Positions 6,319-7,236 of a stretch of DNA of 7,236 nt are shown here, one piece after another. The translations under genes were made by a program, and so were the position numbers. Source of the DNA: Candidatus Peregrinibacteria bacterium (GTDB lineage: Bacteria > Patescibacteriota > Gracilibacteria > UBA1369 > LOWO2-01-FULL-3); assembly GCA_014728975.1 (NCBI GenBank), contig WJKQ01000051.1:1-7236 (forward strand), written 5' to 3'. Numbering within the stretch: the stretch's first letter is position 1; the number at the start of each line of letters is the position of its first letter. The notes below the pieces were generated by a model. That model worked only from the letters and a program-made list of their open reading frames with translations. It ran no database searches and was not told where the DNA came from.

Positions 6319-6327
6319 TGTTATAAT
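6319..6327 (+). promoter_or_regulatory. Extended -10 promoter element for the TPR-like gene
   Basis: TGTTATAAT is a perfect extended -10 (TG, one base, TATAAT at 6322-6327). The sequence 17 bp upstream (TTCAAT, 6299-6304) is a poor -35 and overlaps the valS stop, as expected for an extended -10 promoter. Transcription would start near 6334, about 17 nt before the ATG at 6351. No terminator hairpin is visible between valS and this element, so read-through from valS is also likely. Confidence 0.5.
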
Positions 6328-6350
6328 TAAAGGACAAAACAAAAACAAAA

Positions 6351-7236
6351 ATGAACGATAAAGCATATTTTTCCCAGGTGGAACAAAATATAAATCATCT
6401 TTTAAGTGAAGGAAAATATAGAGAAGCACATAATTTATGCCTGAAATATTTGGCAAAGTATCCTGAAGAAAAAAGATTCGAAAAACTGAAAGAAAAAATT
6501 GAAAAAAGAGTAACCGAACAAAACGAAAAAGTGATAAAACAAAAGCTTGAAGAAATAAAACCTCTTTACAAAGAAGAAAAATATAAAGAAATATTAAAAA
6601 ATCTGGAACCCCTTTTAAGGATAGCCCCGCAAAATGAAAAACTAAAAAAAGAGATAATTAAAGCCCAGGAAAAATACAAAGAGAAAACAAAAGAACTTCA
6701 GAAAAAATTTGAAGAAGAAAAAAACGAAAAGTTCACAAAATTACTTAACGAAGATGAAGAACGATTGATAGACGAATTATTCCTTCTCGAACGTGATAAT
6801 CCCGGAAACATAGAAGTTCAGAAAATAACCAATAAATTTCGAGACAAATTAATTCAAAAGAAAATTAAAAGAAAAACGGATCTTATTTATTCCGATAAAT
6901 ATGATGCTATATATAATTTTATAGATCAGCTCAAAAAAATTGATGATAAAAATAAACGCATTATCGAGCTTGTAAAGCTTGTAAAATCAAGAGAACACGG
7001 AAATCAGCTGACCGAAAAAAGCGAATTTATTTATGACGCGGAAAATCATCTTATAACTCTTATGAAACTCAAAAAGTATGATAAAGCTATAAAAGTAGCC
7101 GAAGAAATTCTTGATCTCGACCCCTCCAATAAAAAGGCAAAAAAAATACTTAAAAAAGCCAAAAAAAAATATTATAAACAAACCAGAAAATTTGCGATCG
7201 ATACGATCTATAAAAAAATTGATAAACTAAAAGAAA
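6351..7236 (+). CDS. TPR-like helical repeat protein, 3' end outside window
   Basis: The frame is open from ATG 6351 to the right edge (295 codons, no stop), so the C-terminus is missing. The protein is extremely rich in Lys and Glu and predicted all-helical, with no signal peptide or membrane segment. Four stretches fit the second half of the TPR consensus (Gly/Lys-x-Tyr, Ala/Ile three residues on, Pro or Asp at the end): LLSEGKYREAHNLC...YP (17-38), YKEEKYKEIL...AP (73-93), IYSDKYDAIY...DD (179-199) and LMKLKKYDKAIKVA...DP (237-258). A fifth, degenerate one spans about 132-151. Charged helical spacers separate them. The last copy is closest to a canonical TPR. Such repeats usually bind partner proteins, and no catalytic domain is visible in this part. 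AAGGA (6330-6334) is 16 nt from the ATG, too far for a normal ribosome site. Its role is unknown. Confidence 0.88.
   Translation, partial: MNDKAYFSQVEQNINHLLSEGKYREAHNLCLKYLAKYPEEKRFEKLKEKIEKRVTEQNEKVIKQKLEEIKPLYKEEKYKEILKNLEPLLRIAPQNEKLKKEIIKAQEKYKEKTKELQKKFEEEKNEKFTKLLNEDEERLIDELFLLERDNPGNIEVQKITNKFRDKLIQKKIKRKTDLIYSDKYDAIYNFIDQLKKIDDKNKRIIELVKLVKSREHGNQLTEKSEFIYDAENHLITLMKLKKYDKAIKVAEEILDLDPSNKKAKKILKKAKKKYYKQTRKFAIDTIYKKIDKLKE

Noticed and set aside
6178..6456. Minus-strand 92-aa Phe/Leu-rich frame across the valS end
   Set aside because: It is the complement of Lys/Glu-rich coiled-coil codons, which automatically gives Phe/Leu-rich shadows that look like membrane segments. The same applies to 5940-6239 and 6987-7181.
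261..7236. Recoded TGA (as glycine), as in some CPR lineages
   Set aside because: All complete genes end at TAA or TAG and none contains an in-frame TGA. Conserved glycines are encoded by GGN, so there is no evidence for recoding here.

Overview
This AT-rich window (roughly two-thirds A+T by eye) reads as bacterial chromosome. It holds one class II tRNA with an encoded CCA, a complete bacterial-type valyl-tRNA synthetase, sigma70-like promoter hexamers and small tightly packed genes. The acidic single-pass envelope protein, the orphan low-complexity protein and the style of the ValRS (the text after KMSKS and the run into the anticodon-binding domain) recall Patescibacteria/CPR genomes, possibly a lineage with more biosynthesis than most. 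This placement is an inference from memory of such genomes, not a search result. Stops used are TAA (four) and TAG (one). No gene shown needs TGA read as an amino acid.

Layout. (1) Positions 1-113 are A/T-rich with no supported gene. (2) tRNA-Leu(UAG) lies at 114-198, with a short inverted repeat just after it. (3) A plus-strand membrane-anchored protein with a Gln-Pro repeat and an acidic stalk lies at 261-1061. (4) A hairpin with T-runs on both sides (1085-1120) separates it from the convergent minus-strand cluster. (5) That cluster reads leftward: an uncharacterised 167-aa protein (3559 to 3056), nadA (2998 to 2081) and nadC (2076 to 1108). (6) Back-to-back promoters between 3580 and 3655 drive this cluster and the divergent valS (3676-6306). 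(7) After valS, an extended -10 element precedes a Lys/Glu-rich TPR-like helical repeat protein that runs off the right edge (6351 onward).

How the genes relate. NadA and NadC catalyse consecutive steps of de novo NAD synthesis: iminoaspartate plus DHAP to quinolinate, then to nicotinate mononucleotide. They are separated by 4 nt and are almost certainly co-transcribed. No enzyme making iminoaspartate (NadB or aspartate dehydrogenase) is in the window. valS and tRNA-Leu are translation genes. The envelope protein, the 167-aa protein and the TPR-like protein have no function I can assign.

I found no mobile element, CRISPR array or defence locus, and no convincing new multi-gene system. The points most worth a second look are a substitution in the predicted ValRS editing pocket, the five-unit repeat architecture of the partial protein, the orphan protein sharing an operon with NAD synthesis, and the general lack of Shine-Dalgarno sequences combined with short predicted leaders.
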